A stretch of 64,000 nt of DNA, taken from the NCBI GenBank assembly GCA_000727475.1, contig KL647289.1, forward strand, positions 4,654,019 to 4,718,018. The letters run 5' to 3'. Of this stretch, positions 33,231-43,924 are shown one piece after another (position 1 is the stretch's first letter; the number at the start of each line of letters is the position of its first letter). Below the pieces are notes generated by a model, which was not told where the DNA came from, searched no databases, and worked only from the letters and a program-made list of their open reading frames with translations. This DNA comes from Sarcocystis neurona. Its lineage: Eukaryota > Apicomplexa > Conoidasida > Eucoccidiorida > Sarcocystidae. The position numbers and the translations under genes were made by a program.

Positions 33231-36200
33231 ATGACGGAGACAGGCACGCCCTGCCGCGGTGCTGCAGAGCCCGCCAAACAGGCGTGCACGGCTTCTCCCT
33301 TCGTTCTGCCTGAGTGCTGTCTTCCGCACTACGACAGCAGCCCAGCTCACAGTGAAGCATCAGGAACAGCAAGAGCAGTGCAAACGAGCAGCAGGAGTGA
33401 AGTACTGCAAGGTGAGCGAGAGGTAGCACGTGTTCTGCTGCGCTGCTTTCATGAAGCGCGCTTCTGGAGCATCGACAGAAAGCCACCATCGGTGCGACGG
33501 CAAGGGCAGCCGCCGCACCGGCGGCAGGAGCAGGAGGAGCTACAGCAACGGGAGGAACAGGAGGAGCTGCAGGAAGGGAAGGAACACGAGGAGCTACAGC
33601 CAGAGGAGGAGCAGGAGGAGCTGCACCAAGAGGAGGAGAAGGAGGAGCTGCAGCAAGAGGAGGAGACTGAAGAGTTAGAGCAAGGTGAGGAGCAGGAGGA
33701 GCTGCAGCAGCAGGAGCAGGAGGAGCTGCAGCAGCAGGAGGAGCAGGAGGAGCTTCGGCAGCGGGAGGAGCAGGAGGAGCTTCGGCAGCGGGAGGAGCAG
33801 GAGGAGCTGCAGCAGCGGGAGGAGCAGGAGGAGCTGCAGCAGCGGGAGGAGCAGGAGGAGCTGCAGCAGCGGGAGGACCGGCAGCCGCAGGGACAGGAGG
33901 AGCAAGTCGAGATGCTTTGTGCGACGAAGGCTGAGCTCCAGGCCGAGCAGCAACAGCAGGTGCTCCTGCTGCATGAAGAGAAAGAAGAGCTGCTACCTCC
34001 GTTGTTTCGGTTATTCTTGAAGTACTCTTGCAACCTGACGCTGGTGGGCGAACGCGTATTGAGCGCCCACCTGCAGCTACTACCCCTCGTGATCTGCGCC
34101 TCCCCAGCCCAAAGCGACATGGACAACAGCAGACCCGACAACGGCGTAGACAGCAGCAGCGACAGCAGCAAGGACACTCATGCCAACGACAGCACCACGA
34201 GCAGCCTCTGCGGCAGGAGCAGCGATGCGCACAGCAGGGACAGCAACAGCAGCGCAAACTGCGGGCGTAGCTGCACCGAAGAAGACGAAACCCAGCAGCC
34301 TGAAGACGAGAGTGCGGAACTGGAAGCAGACCCGACAGAAAAAGCGTGGGCATCTCTCCTGAGAATGGCCTTTGCAGACGGTGTGACTGCGCCCCCGCCA
34401 GCAACGAAGCGCCGGATCGGCGCTGCTGTTGGAGCAGCAGTTGTAAACACCTTGCCGGGTGCAGAAGCAGCGGTTGATGTACGATCGAATGACGCAGGAG
34501 CAGTCGAACCGGGCGGACTCGCAGCCTACCGTGAGCGTAACGACGAAGTAGCAGCGGCCAAGACACCGCCTGGGGAGCCCGCGGCGGCAGTAGGACGACA
34601 CGAAGCAAAAACCACCGCACTCAAAGACTACTACCTTCGTCACATACGTCTGCAAGTACCAGGCCCACTGGCACATACTAAGACACGCTACTACCGTTCA
34701 GAAGACGACATCACTGCAGTACCGCCGACAACAGGCGCCTTGCAGATGACACCAGCAGCAGGAGCCCCACAATCCGGAGCAGCGACGCCTGCTGGCACTG
34801 CGTCGACGGCTTCTTGTTCTGCTAGTTCTCAAGATGAACTACTCACCAGAGACAAAGATGAAGAAGAGACCTTCGGCCCGGCGTTTTCCTACGGCATGCT
34901 GCTGCTGCGACTGAGCGCGCTGCGGCCGCAGGTACGCGCACTCGTGCTGAAAGCAGCTGTTCCGTTTGGAAGAGTACTGGAGGAGGAAGGGGTGGAGCGG
35001 CGTGTGTGGGTGGAGGAGAAGCTTCACATCCATATTTCTCGAGATCTGTTTACTGTGGGACTGCCCACTGAGCCTGCTTTGCATGCGGAAGGGGAAGGAC
35101 AGCTGCACAGAGGTGCCCTGGGAGCAGCGGCCGGAGAAGGCGAACCAGCAGCAGGCGACGCAACACCAACAGCAGGAAGTGGAGAAACAAGGGCACCACG
35201 TGTAATAGAAGATGAAGAAAATGACTGTGGAACACCGCCACAGGAGGAGCGACAGCCGGGGTGCACGTGTCAGTTCCTCTCTGTTGAAGAGGGACGTCCG
35301 GACAAGAGGCCACGCGAGAGCGCAGCAACAGGAACAGGAGAAACAGCGGCCGCAGCGGACAGGGAACCAGCGACAGACCTTGCTGCAGAGCGTGGTGGAC
35401 CAACAGCAACTACAGCAGTATCTGCTACACCAGCAACCTTGAGCGAACAACAGCCCCAGGGGACGACAGCTCCATCAGGAACAACATTCTTCACGGAGAC
35501 AAGAAAAAGAAGACACTGCTTAGCAGAAGAGGGATGGGAGGAGGTCGCCGCAGCAGCGGGTGGAGGAGAGGGAAAAAGCAAGCTGTGTACGTTTGGCAGG
35601 TGGTCGGTGATGTCGTGTGATGGGAGGCCTGCAGCTCGCGTGTTGGAAATTTTGAATGCTCCGCTCATAGTTGCTGCTGCGGCTGCAGCAGTCGCAGAAG
35701 GACGACGGCAGCAGCAGCAGGTTGGAGGCCCTGCAGCAGCGGAAGACGGCTGCGGCAACTCCATCTTTGCAGAAAACGACAGAGCAGCTAGCGACGAAGC
35801 TGCCACTGGATCAACGCAGGCCACAGCGGCCTCTGCTGGAGACGAAACAGCAGCAGCAGGAAGAAGTGTGGTGGCAGCAGCAGCAGGCGAGACAGAAGAG
35901 AGATCAGAGGGAATAACAGCAAAAGAAGGCGACGACGGTGAAGGAGACGAAGCGCAGGTACTGAAGGATCTGCAGCACCTGCAGCGGGTGTGCCTTTGCA
36001 CTGCGAGTAGCTGTCCTGTGCACAAGCACTGGCTTGAGATCCCGCGGCTGTGGGGTCCGCCTGCTGTTGTATCACACGGCAGCACAGCAGCAGATGCAGC
36101 GCGCGGTGCCGCAGGTGACAGCTGCAGTACTGCAACAGAAAACGGCAACGTTAACAGGGCCACATCAGAAAAGAACGCGGGCATGGAGACGGGAGCGACG

Positions 36201-36599
36201 GTACCTGAGGCGGCAACAGTAGAAGCGGCAGGCACGCGTCAGAACAGCAGAACAGGAGTAGCAGTTGAGAAAACAAATGGGCCATCAACGACAGCAGCCG
36301 CAGCAACCGAAGAGGTGTTAGCGGGTGGCGTCTGCGGCCCGGCAGTCCAGACGCACGGGAGTCGAAGCGCAGCGGCAGAGAGTGACGGGGCAGCAGCAAC
36401 AGCTGCCGACAGCGCAGCAGGAGCAGCGGCAGCGGCAACCTCAGCAATTGCAGAAGACAGCGCGGAAGAAGCGGCGGCATCAGCAGACAGCAGCATGGAA
36501 GCAGAAACAGCGAACTATAAGGATCCGTGCTTCAACTGCGGGAGTGCTGTATGCGTGACAGAATTCTCAAGAGACGCCCAGGGGAGAATCCTTGTGTAG
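33231..36599 (+). CDS. 1,122-residue protein with Glu/Gln coiled coil and possible chorismate-lyase-like (UbiC/DUF98) domain
   Basis: A single open frame runs from the ATG at 33,231 (GCCATGA context) to TAG at 36,599. Residues about 100-220 are an EEQEELQQ-type repeat predicted to form coiled coil. Segments scattered through the rest follow the order of a UbiC/Rv2949c-like fold: LLRMAFADGVTA (about 373), DYYLRHIRLQ...TKTRYYRSED (about 465), LKAAVPFGRVLEEEGVERRV (about 573) and TFGRWSVMSCDGRPAARVLE (about 787). Those proteins carry a charged strand, a 'PLG..L' turn and 'Y.R...I..GGQPI' at matching points. Ala/Glu/Gly-rich insertions lie between. A Cys-rich end (CLCTASSCPVHKHWLEIP; CFNCGS near 1,100) is extra. 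CAG runs are on the sense strand. The fold assignment is weak by eye; the gene itself is well supported. Confidence 0.72.
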   Translation: MTETGTPCRGAAEPAKQACTASPFVLPECCLPHYDSSPAHSEASGTARAVQTSSRSEVLQGEREVARVLLRCFHEARFWSIDRKPPSVRRQGQPPHRRQEQEELQQREEQEELQEGKEHEELQPEEEQEELHQEEEKEELQQEEETEELEQGEEQEELQQQEQEELQQQEEQEELRQREEQEELRQREEQEELQQREEQEELQQREEQEELQQREDRQPQGQEEQVEMLCATKAELQAEQQQQVLLLHEEKEELLPPLFRLFLKYSCNLTLVGERVLSAHLQLLPLVICASPAQSDMDNSRPDNGVDSSSDSSKDTHANDSTTSSLCGRSSDAHSRDSNSSANCGRSCTEEDETQQPEDESAELEADPTEKAWASLLRMAFADGVTAPPPATKRRIGAAVGAAVVNTLPGAEAAVDVRSNDAGAVEPGGLAAYRERNDEVAAAKTPPGEPAAAVGRHEAKTTALKDYYLRHIRLQVPGPLAHTKTRYYRSEDDITAVPPTTGALQMTPAAGAPQSGAATPAGTASTASCSASSQDELLTRDKDEEETFGPAFSYGMLLLRLSALRPQVRALVLKAAVPFGRVLEEEGVERRVWVEEKLHIHISRDLFTVGLPTEPALHAEGEGQLHRGALGAAAGEGEPAAGDATPTAGSGETRAPRVIEDEENDCGTPPQEERQPGCTCQFLSVEEGRPDKRPRESAATGTGETAAAADREPATDLAAERGGPTATTAVSATPATLSEQQPQGTTAPSGTTFFTETRKRRHCLAEEGWEEVAAAAGGGEGKSKLCTFGRWSVMSCDGRPAARVLEILNAPLIVAAAAAAVAEGRRQQQQVGGPAAAEDGCGNSIFAENDRAASDEAATGSTQATAASAGDETAAAGRSVVAAAAGETEERSEGITAKEGDDGEGDEAQVLKDLQHLQRVCLCTASSCPVHKHWLEIPRLWGPPAVVSHGSTAADAARGAAGDSCSTATENGNVNRATSEKNAGMETGATVPEAATVEAAGTRQNSRTGVAVEKTNGPSTTAAAATEEVLAGGVCGPAVQTHGSRSAAAESDGAAATAADSAAGAAAAATSAIAEDSAEEAAASADSSMEAETANYKDPCFNCGSAVCVTEFSRDAQGRILV
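33526..33893 (+). repeat. 24-bp repeat coding for an eight-residue Glu/Gln unit
   Basis: Units of CAGCGGGAGGAGCAGGAGGA plus GCTG give QREEQEEL. The 3' units (33,745-33,890) are nearly identical; the 5' units are degenerate (EGKEHEEL, PEEEQEEL, QEEEKEEL). The gradient suggests recent expansion at the 3' side. Confidence 0.85.
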
Positions 36600-39500
36600 A
36601 CTGTGCAGCTGAAGCCTCTGCCGCAGCAGGCTTTGAGGCTGCAGCGTGCGGCTCTACAGGAGGTAGTTCAGAGGCCAGCAGCGTCTTCTTGTGCATCCGT
36701 GTTCTATGTACCATGTGTACGTACTTGTAAAATTACGTGTGTGCTATTGCACACGCGTTCAGAGGTGTTCACGCGAACGGCTACAGCTGTTAAGGATAGG
36801 CGAAGATATGGGAGTTCTGCGTCGTTTGCCTCGTTTTTCTCCCCTGATGGATAAGGGAGACCTGCAGCGTTCTCGAACAAAGCACAACGCCTGACGGCAT
36901 GCCAGCATGGGACAGAAGACACCGCACCATCTCTGACGCACCGCACCGGGCGCAGAGAAAAAGTGGAGATTTTCTTTCAAGCTGTCAAAACAATGCTTCA
37001 TTCACCTCTGAATCGGAATTCAGATTTACTTGTGTGTCTCCAAGATTATTTCACATTACAAGTATCCTGCATCAGTAGTTATCGATGTTTCTAAATCTGC
37101 CGTCTGTGAAGCCCACAGAATATCTACGCAGTGATACACGTTCTATAGCAAGGCATACAGAGCTAAGCAGACGCAGGCGTTCTGCTTCTAGAACCAAAGA
37201 AGGAGCAGCACAAGGCGTGAAATAGAATGTTGGAGGACGAAGTGCCAAAAGGGTCTGTCAGGAAGAATTTTGGGGGCAGCAGGAGAGAACATTTGTTGCC
37301 TTCGTGGGGGAACAGACGAAGAGCGGCGCCTCTGTTCTAGAACAGAAAGGTTGTCTCCTGTTTGGTGGCATTAAAGACCGCGCAAGTGCGCCCAAACGAA
37401 TAGTACACAGCAATGTGCATATGTGTCTACATGTGTGCGAGTGGAGAACACAGGGGACGCCAAGGTTGTTCAGCTTCCTTTTTGTATGTACATATGTATG
37501 AATATATGTATGTATATATGTTTGTGTGTATCTATATATATATATATAGATAGATAGATAGACACGTAATACATAAGTATATATGCATGTGTTCAGTTGA
37601 TGTTCGTATAGATACCTCTACGTGTACACAGGTGTATGCGTATGGGGATATGTTTATACATGTGTACACGTGTCTAGGGAACTCTGTGCAGTTGACTGTG
37701 TCAGTGCTTCCTTTGGTAGCAGGTGGAAGTTGCACTCCTTGGACGAAAATTTTGCCTACACGCAAAGCTGATTACGTTACTTTGATGAAGAGACGACGGA
37801 AGCCGCGAAATTGGATTACGTGCGCGTTCTGGTCCAAAGCGTCTATTCACCTCCATGCAAATGTGTCGGTATCTGTTTAGACTAGTGGGGGACACGAAAG
37901 TTCCCAACGCCTTTCTGCAGAGAGCACGAGGTGTGGATTTTTCAGTTTATCAGATTACCGTGTAAGGCGCGGATGCCTGCGGTGATACCGGAACGATATA
38001 GCTGCAGAAGGTAGGCCCCGTTCACACATGCATAGAAGCGCATGCTGGTTGAAAATTACGTTGATCAGGAGGACAACTGCACTTGACTCGCACAACTGTG
38101 TGCGCCTACGCGGGGAGCGGAGAAATTTGTCCTCTCTAAATCTAGCAAACAGCTACGTCTTCCCGCATAGCAGCGTTCGATCTTTCAGCTGCACATGCAT
38201 GCTCAACAACGGAACTATACACGGATAAGCTGGACCATCGGGAACTCTGCAAACGAACACAAAAGGGTTTTTATAAATTATGTATCTTTATATCTGCAGA
38301 CGCACGCAGCTCTCCGCGTATGAAAACGGCTCCAAAACGCGTTCCCCCAGTGCTCCTGTAAATAACATTCGTATACGATTAGAAGTCTACGACTACAACA
38401 AAGAGGCGACTGGATGGTGCTATCGGATAATCCGTCAATAACTGGACACGTACCGTGGTTACAGTATCGTGTGAACCTTTACCTAGTGAAAGTATATATG
38501 TATATATATCTATATTTGCATATTTATTAGTGTAGAAAACCACATAAGGGGAGAGGCAGTGCAAACCAGCCACACACCATCCCAGAAACAACGCGTACGC
38601 CGTCCATGATTGCAATACACACATATGTGCAGAAGTACTGGTGGGAAATACGTGTATGTCCGCCAGAATAGGCTTAGCCGTAAAAAGTGGTTGAGACATC
38701 TACCCAGAAAAGTATGAAAACGGTGGATTCGTGAAACAACTTTGAAAAAATTGACACACTAGAAGCCACTCCATTATGTATACGTGCCTGCACCCACCTG
38801 CAGCCAAACCCTCTATCGCAGCGCATGATTTTGCACACATTTTGCACACTTGCCTGCGTCCGTATTATAAACGTAAGTAGCAGGGTAGGTCCTTTTTGTG
38901 GGCTGGAAGGAGGCGCACTTCTGCAGGCAAGTACTTACTTTTTTAAAAAAAGGTCAGCTTTTTCCTCCCAACTACTTTAGAAGTACGTTTGCACTGGTGT
39001 CAAGTGAGTCAAAGGAGTTTTCTGCAAATGTCAAACTCTGCCAGCAATTACCAGCGTGTGCCTTGCGGCGTTAAAGCCGAAGTGTAAGGCCGATTTGTGC
39101 GGAGTAGACTGCATCGATCGAGAAAACGAACAATCAAGGACCTTTTGAGTGTAGGGTTGATTCAACCGCTTTGCCTTTGGTGAGGAGAGTGTCAAGTAGT
39201 ACGGTGGAGAAGTACGGCTCCAGGCGATTTGTATACGTGGCATACGGGTAATAACGTGCCCGGGCCCGCACGTAAATCCTCATCTTCCATTACCTGTTAA
39301 TCATCGACATGACTGATCTACTCGCCCTAGGGGGAAATCTCCTCGATATACATCACACCGATGAACACACGCATGCAGATACGTGTGTGAGTGCTGTGTA
39401 CAATTCATCAGTATACCAAGATGTGCCGTGTACACATTATAGCAGTGTACGCAGTGAGAGCGGCTGGCTTCGTCACGCACACATGTTGAAGGAGAAATAA

Positions 39501-40540
39501 CGTCCCCACTGTAGAACAGCTGTGAAGGTCTTTTGTCCTCTTGTTCACCAGGCCATGCTGAAAATCAGGATTAGCGTTCGTTTCAGCATTTTGGTAGTAT
39601 ACCTAGTCCCTGCGTAGATCCTTGCCCTCACCCAGAAACACGCTGCAGATATGTTCTTCAGTGTGTCCACGAGTGCCTCCTTGCCCCGCCTGAGGATCAG
39701 ACGGAGAATATGTTTGTGCACGCATTGTGGTGCACTGTTGGCGCAATTGCAGAAAGATGTTTAAGCATGGTGTGTTGGAGGCCGGGTTACCCCACAGCAC
39801 GTTATTGATTCGGTGGCAGGAAGCACGTGTCTGTCGTGTGTGCTGATCAAGGACGTACTTTTCGCGTAATACTGGTATTTTTCTCCGTAGAGACACGAAC
39901 ACATCGGCGCTGACCTAACTGTATGCACGCAGTGGCGTGTGGGTACCCTCTCAGCATCCTGAAACTTGGGGGAGCGACGACGCGGAGCGTCGGCTGTCGG
40001 TCGCCGCTCTTCCTACCTTTTAATCCGGAGGGAAAAAGAGTAACTTTTTGGTCCCACAGTGTGGAAGGCCGTGTGTCTCGAACAAGTTTACGCTGTATCA
40101 CAAGCGAGTGAGAGGTTTGACGCCGTGTGTACAGTTGACTCTGACTAATGCTGTTTCCCCTTTCTGGGCTGCCGTAGGACGGCGTCTCCAGCACACCCGG
40201 GGCGCTGCAGTCTGCTTGCTGTGGGTGGCACCTTGACTGCACCAGCTACGGTTTAGTAGACTGATTTTTATTTTCAGCCGCCCATGTATCCATCACGAGT
40301 GTCGAGCAGCGTGACCATCAATCCTTTCAATGCTTTGGTCGACCCCTTTTTCGTTGTCTCCGGTTTGTATGGCACACGGGCAGCCGGCGGAGGCACCGTG
40401 GGGGTTCCACCTCAAGATGCGTTCAGGAGGGCACGTGGCTCTGTAGGCTCCACACACAGTGCAACACGATGCGCGTGTGCGTTCGTACATATTCAGCATT
40501 CCCAGTAGTCCACTGCTGACAGTTTTTCATCGTACCGCCA
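36600..40540. other. no supported gene
   Basis: Composition is more AT-rich and homopolymer tracts are absent. A TATC/TATA/GATA microsatellite lies at 37,530-37,563. Short frames on both strands near 39,850-40,240 have protein-like composition (minus RQTSHSLVIQRKLVRDTRPS; plus SPLFLPFNPEGKRVTFWSHS) and contradict each other, so neither is called. Confidence 0.5.
37530..37563. repeat. compound TA and GATA microsatellite
   Basis: A TA run followed directly by four GATA units. Confidence 0.85.
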
Positions 40541-42190
40541 TTGTGTGGTGACAGCTCATCTTCTACTCACCTTTGGAGCTTCTCTGATGCCCCACTCGCG
40601 TGCTCTTCGGCTAGCTGTGTACGGCGTACGTACCTCCACGTGCTTCATCTTCTACTGGGAGGCTGTTCGGCTAGGTGGTCGCTCCTCCGCTTTTTTCACA
40701 GTTTTTTGTTGCCTGCATCCTCTTTTCCTCCCCTCCTTAACCGGAGATTCACAGAGTAGTTTGCCGTGTTTCTGCGTACTATGGAGACGTCCAGATGGTA
40801 CTCCATCTGCGTTACATGTGAGCCACTGCATTCTGCGGCGGCCGCTCGATCTGAGAGTTGCCGAGCGGCCACCGCGCCTGCTGTCTTCTGGTTCGACTGA
40901 CCACACGACGACAAGTTTCGTATATCTTTCAGCGCTTCACCACAGCATCCACCCCTCGTCACTTCCACTTTTTCCCCCGCCTGCCACCACCGCTGTACAT
41001 AGTGTTTTTACCGACTTCCCGTGTAGCCGTCTCTCACAACGACGTACGTAGTCGAACAGGGCTGCTCTTTGTTGAATTTGGCCACTGTTTTGCAAAGTGC
41101 CGCCAGCACACCTTGGAATGGAAGGCTTTCTGTCACACTGCAGGCTGTCCTTTCACTTGTGGAAGCATTGTGCCTGAGTGTGCCTCGGTCCGTTTCCGTG
41201 CATTGTCCAACCATTTGTATGCGGTTGTCCCCCGCAGCCCACGTTCCTCGTGAATCAGCTTAGTTCTGCATTCCACCATCTCCTCACGGGGGGCTTAATA
41301 TACAGAAAGAAACGCAGGGACATTCTTAGGGGACGCGCGGACGCCAGACATTTCCTAGCGGCTCCCTTGTCCGTTAGGAGCAGAGGCTACAGTAGGGCAG
41401 ACTATTTTCCAGAGGTGCCAGAAGCGTCCACCTCTCCACGGACACGACTCAACGTTGTAGCGTCCGTTTTCTCGTCAGTTTTGACGCGCTCTATTCCAAC
41501 ACGGCATCAGGACCGTGGAGCACTTATGCGGAATTCGGAGTTCAGAAGTGTGAAGTTTCCGTTTGCTTGCAGCACGCCGTCTCTCATTACAACCAGCCCT
41601 GCTTCTTACGATGTGTCGGGAAAAAAATCAACATGTAGACATACCCGGGTCTGTAAAACTTCCCTGGAGCTGGACCTGGTTGACTCTCTTTCTGACCGCC
41701 GACAGGCATACAAAACTCGGCTATGCTTCAACACAACGAAGCTCTTGCTCGTACGCTCACGTCTACGGCAGCTCTCCTGCATGCCCTATATTTGTATATT
41801 GTGTTTGGCGTTTGCTGCCGGTATTTAGTCAGAGAAAGCGTACGAGGAATCTGTCGTCAAGATCAGGTGCAGCAACAGCAGCAACGCCCACCCCAGGTTA
41901 CCTCACCTGTTCGTAGTAGCGCACGGCCCCGCATGTGATGCATTATCCCGTCTTCATCAAGTAGATGTTTTCCGACCTGATAGGCCCTTTTCCATCTGTG
42001 TATGGTTTTAGATCCAATGCACATAGTAGTGTCTCACGTTAGTCCTCCGTTGGGTTATGGAGAGCGTGATCTCCGTTTTTGACGCCACCGTCTTCTGTCC
42101 TCTACAGTTGTAGGTGTCTCGCCGTTTCTTGCAGCGCGCGTGCGGCGGCACGTGTATTTCGTTTAGTAATCCTGCACTCTCGGCATAAGC
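40541..42190. other. unresolved; frames on both strands
   Basis: The plus strand is pyrimidine-rich at 40,560-41,000. A plus frame at 41,178-41,828 (216 residues, including RADARHFLAAPLSVRSRGYS and CKTSLELDLVDSLSDRRQAY) and minus fragments at 40,700-41,210 (ALKDIRNLSSCGQSNQK; TESLPFQGVLAALCKTVAKF) are each plausible, and I cannot choose. No domain was recognised. Confidence 0.3.
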
Positions 42191-42628
42191 GTGCGCAGCA
42201 GGGAAATGCAGCTGCAGCTTTCGTCGCGCCTGTGTGCGTACTTGAAATCAGGCATATCGTTACTCCCCAGCGGCAGCCCCGCTCCGTCGGTCGCAAGATT
42301 GCACCACTGGCGGGCACCAGTCGTAGCCCTAGTTGGCTGTAGCGTCAGCGAAGACCTGCGCAGGCTGCCATGCTTCAACAACTGTATTCTGACGATCCTC
42401 AGGCAGCAGCAGATAGCAGCAGAGGCAGCGCAGTTAGCCCTACGAGCTACATACCCAACAGCAACTGCAGCCTCCACAGTAGCAGCGCCAGTTGTCGCTG
42501 CAACTGCGTCAGCACCCGCAACACGACCAATGTTTTTGACAGCCATTGTACGAGCAGCAGGAGTGTGTACTGCGAAGCCTGAGCGACATATCGTCAAGAG
42601 TGATGTGGTGCACCACCGCTCTTGGTGA
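42191..42628 (+). CDS. Ala-rich small frame, unrecognised
   Basis: A 145-residue frame from an ATG at 42,206 or the in-frame alternative at 42,191. It includes CAYLKSGISLLPSGSPAP and NNCILTILRQQQIAAEAAQL, then an Ala/Thr-rich half. CAG runs lie on the plus strand. The minus strand of the same DNA also gives an ordered-looking frame (AVKNIGRVAGADAVAATTGA; GARQWCNLATDGAGLPLGSN), so the strand is uncertain. Confidence 0.22.
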   Translation: MRSREMQLQLSSRLCAYLKSGISLLPSGSPAPSVARLHHWRAPVVALVGCSVSEDLRRLPCFNNCILTILRQQQIAAEAAQLALRATYPTATAASTVAAPVVAATASAPATRPMFLTAIVRAAGVCTAKPERHIVKSDVVHHRSW

Positions 42629-42767
42629 GAGGAGGCGACGATAGGAAGAAAGCAGCTTCATTCTTACTCTCTCTACCTGGAGGCCGGGAAGTGCTGGTTC
42701 TTTTCTTGATTGTATTGGGAAGCCGCAGAGCGCAGGACGGGCGCTTAGGTGTAGACTTGAGAGCAGT

Positions 42768-43046
42768 GTGCACACACGGAGACGTCTGTTTTTTGTTTTG
42801 AAGCGCAAAGCGCTGAGGTACACGGCGTGCACGTCGGCTGAAACCGAGAGACTTGCAGGTGGGGCGTTCGGTGGAGCAGCGGCAGCCACTTTTAGAGTAG
42901 AGCTCGTCACGATCAGCGAGGGCACTGGCGCTCACGAGCTGCCAAAGCAACAGCAGCAACAGGCCCGGCGGCAACAACAGGCGCGGCGGCAGAAGCGGGA
43001 GCAGTTGAAGATGAAGGGGACGAAGCCACGTCAGCCGTTGCACTAA
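42768..43046 (+). CDS. frame with a Gln/Arg/Lys-rich basic C-terminus
   Basis: The last third reads ELPKQQQQQARRQQQARRQK then REQLKMKGTKPRQPLH and stops at 43,046. This composition matches translated CAG/CAA runs on the sense strand. It could be an exon of a plus-strand gene running 42.2-43.8 kb. No domain was recognised. Confidence 0.25.
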   Translation: MHTRRRLFFVLKRKALRYTACTSAETERLAGGAFGGAAAATFRVELVTISEGTGAHELPKQQQQQARRQQQARRQKREQLKMKGTKPRQPLH

Positions 43047-43183
43047 CGAATGTAGGAACAAGTGCAGCAATGCACCCGCTGGTCCAACAGAGGCAGGACG
43101 TGTAGAAGTGTGAAGAGATGCAGCAGCGGTGTGTGGAGGAGCAAGGGCAGCTAGAGTAGGCGCCATATATGCAGCGTACTCAC

Positions 43184-43242
43184 TCGTAATACTCGTAGTC
43201 CCAAGGGATCAAGACGTCTGCCTCCGTGATTTCTCCGTCCGT
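43184..43242 (-). other. candidate small exon on the minus strand
   Basis: Bounded by an acceptor (TTCTCTCAG) and a strong donor (GTGAGT), it encodes TDGEITEADVLIPWDYEYY. The frame is acidic and well balanced. It competes with the plus-strand ORF at 43,267, which lies just beyond it. Confidence 0.3.
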
Positions 43243-43266
43243 CTGAGAGAATAAGAAGCAGGGACG

Positions 43267-43839
43267 ATGAGCACAGAAGAAGAGACGCAGAGAGGTTCCT
43301 CCCAGTCCGGTGCTGCCAACTGCGGCGCGGCCCCCTGTCGCGGCGCACCCGGCCGCGCCACGGACAGGAGCCTACGGCGCGTACGGCGGCGTCCGTCACG
43401 GCGCGAACATGCAGAGGGTGCAGCAGCGGCGGCTGCCGCTGGAGGAGAACGTTCCGGTCGGGAAGAAACTGGGGACGAGTACACGGCATCAGAACGCGAA
43501 ACAGGGTTAGGAGGAGTGACAGAAGAGGAGAATGCAGGAGCGGCAGCAGGGAGAGCCCAAGCAACTGCAGAAGACGAGTCCGGTGAAGGAAGGGAGTCGG
43601 GTTCAGCTTCTAGAGAGATGTTCTCCGACGGAAGAGAAACGTGTCGGTCTTGTGGGAGAGCTGTGGGTGAACAGCAGGGCTCTGCGGCTGATCGTAGGAC
43701 TGAGGACCGCAAACAAGCAGCAGCAGCGCCACAAGCAGACACGCAGCGTCAAGAGCCTGAAGGACAGCAACGCAGAAGACGGTCGACGGTCCAGATCATT
43801 CAAAAGAAAGAAAAAGAATGTTACTGCGTTACGGAGTAA
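43267..43839 (+). CDS. 190-residue hydrophilic Ala/Glu/Arg-rich protein, unknown
   Basis: The frame starts at ATG 43,267 with MSTEEETQRGSSQSG and ends VQIIQKKEKECYCVTE. It is charged and Ala/Gly/Glu/Arg-rich, with one CxxC-like patch (ETCRSCGRAVG). It has no membrane segment and probably is disordered. CAG/GCA runs are on the plus strand. The opposing reading is a minus-strand gene, supported by a clean 59-base exon at 43,184-43,242, so the call is provisional. Confidence 0.33.
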   Translation: MSTEEETQRGSSQSGAANCGAAPCRGAPGRATDRSLRRVRRRPSRREHAEGAAAAAAAGGERSGREETGDEYTASERETGLGGVTEEENAGAAAGRAQATAEDESGEGRESGSASREMFSDGRETCRSCGRAVGEQQGSAADRRTEDRKQAAAAPQADTQRQEPEGQQRRRRSTVQIIQKKEKECYCVTE

Positions 43840-43924
43840 GCGTCCAGTCCCGAGACTTTCAGCCGAATCACTGGGACCCCCTTCTACGCCAGTACATTTG
43901 TATGCGTGCGTCCCAGCATGTTGA

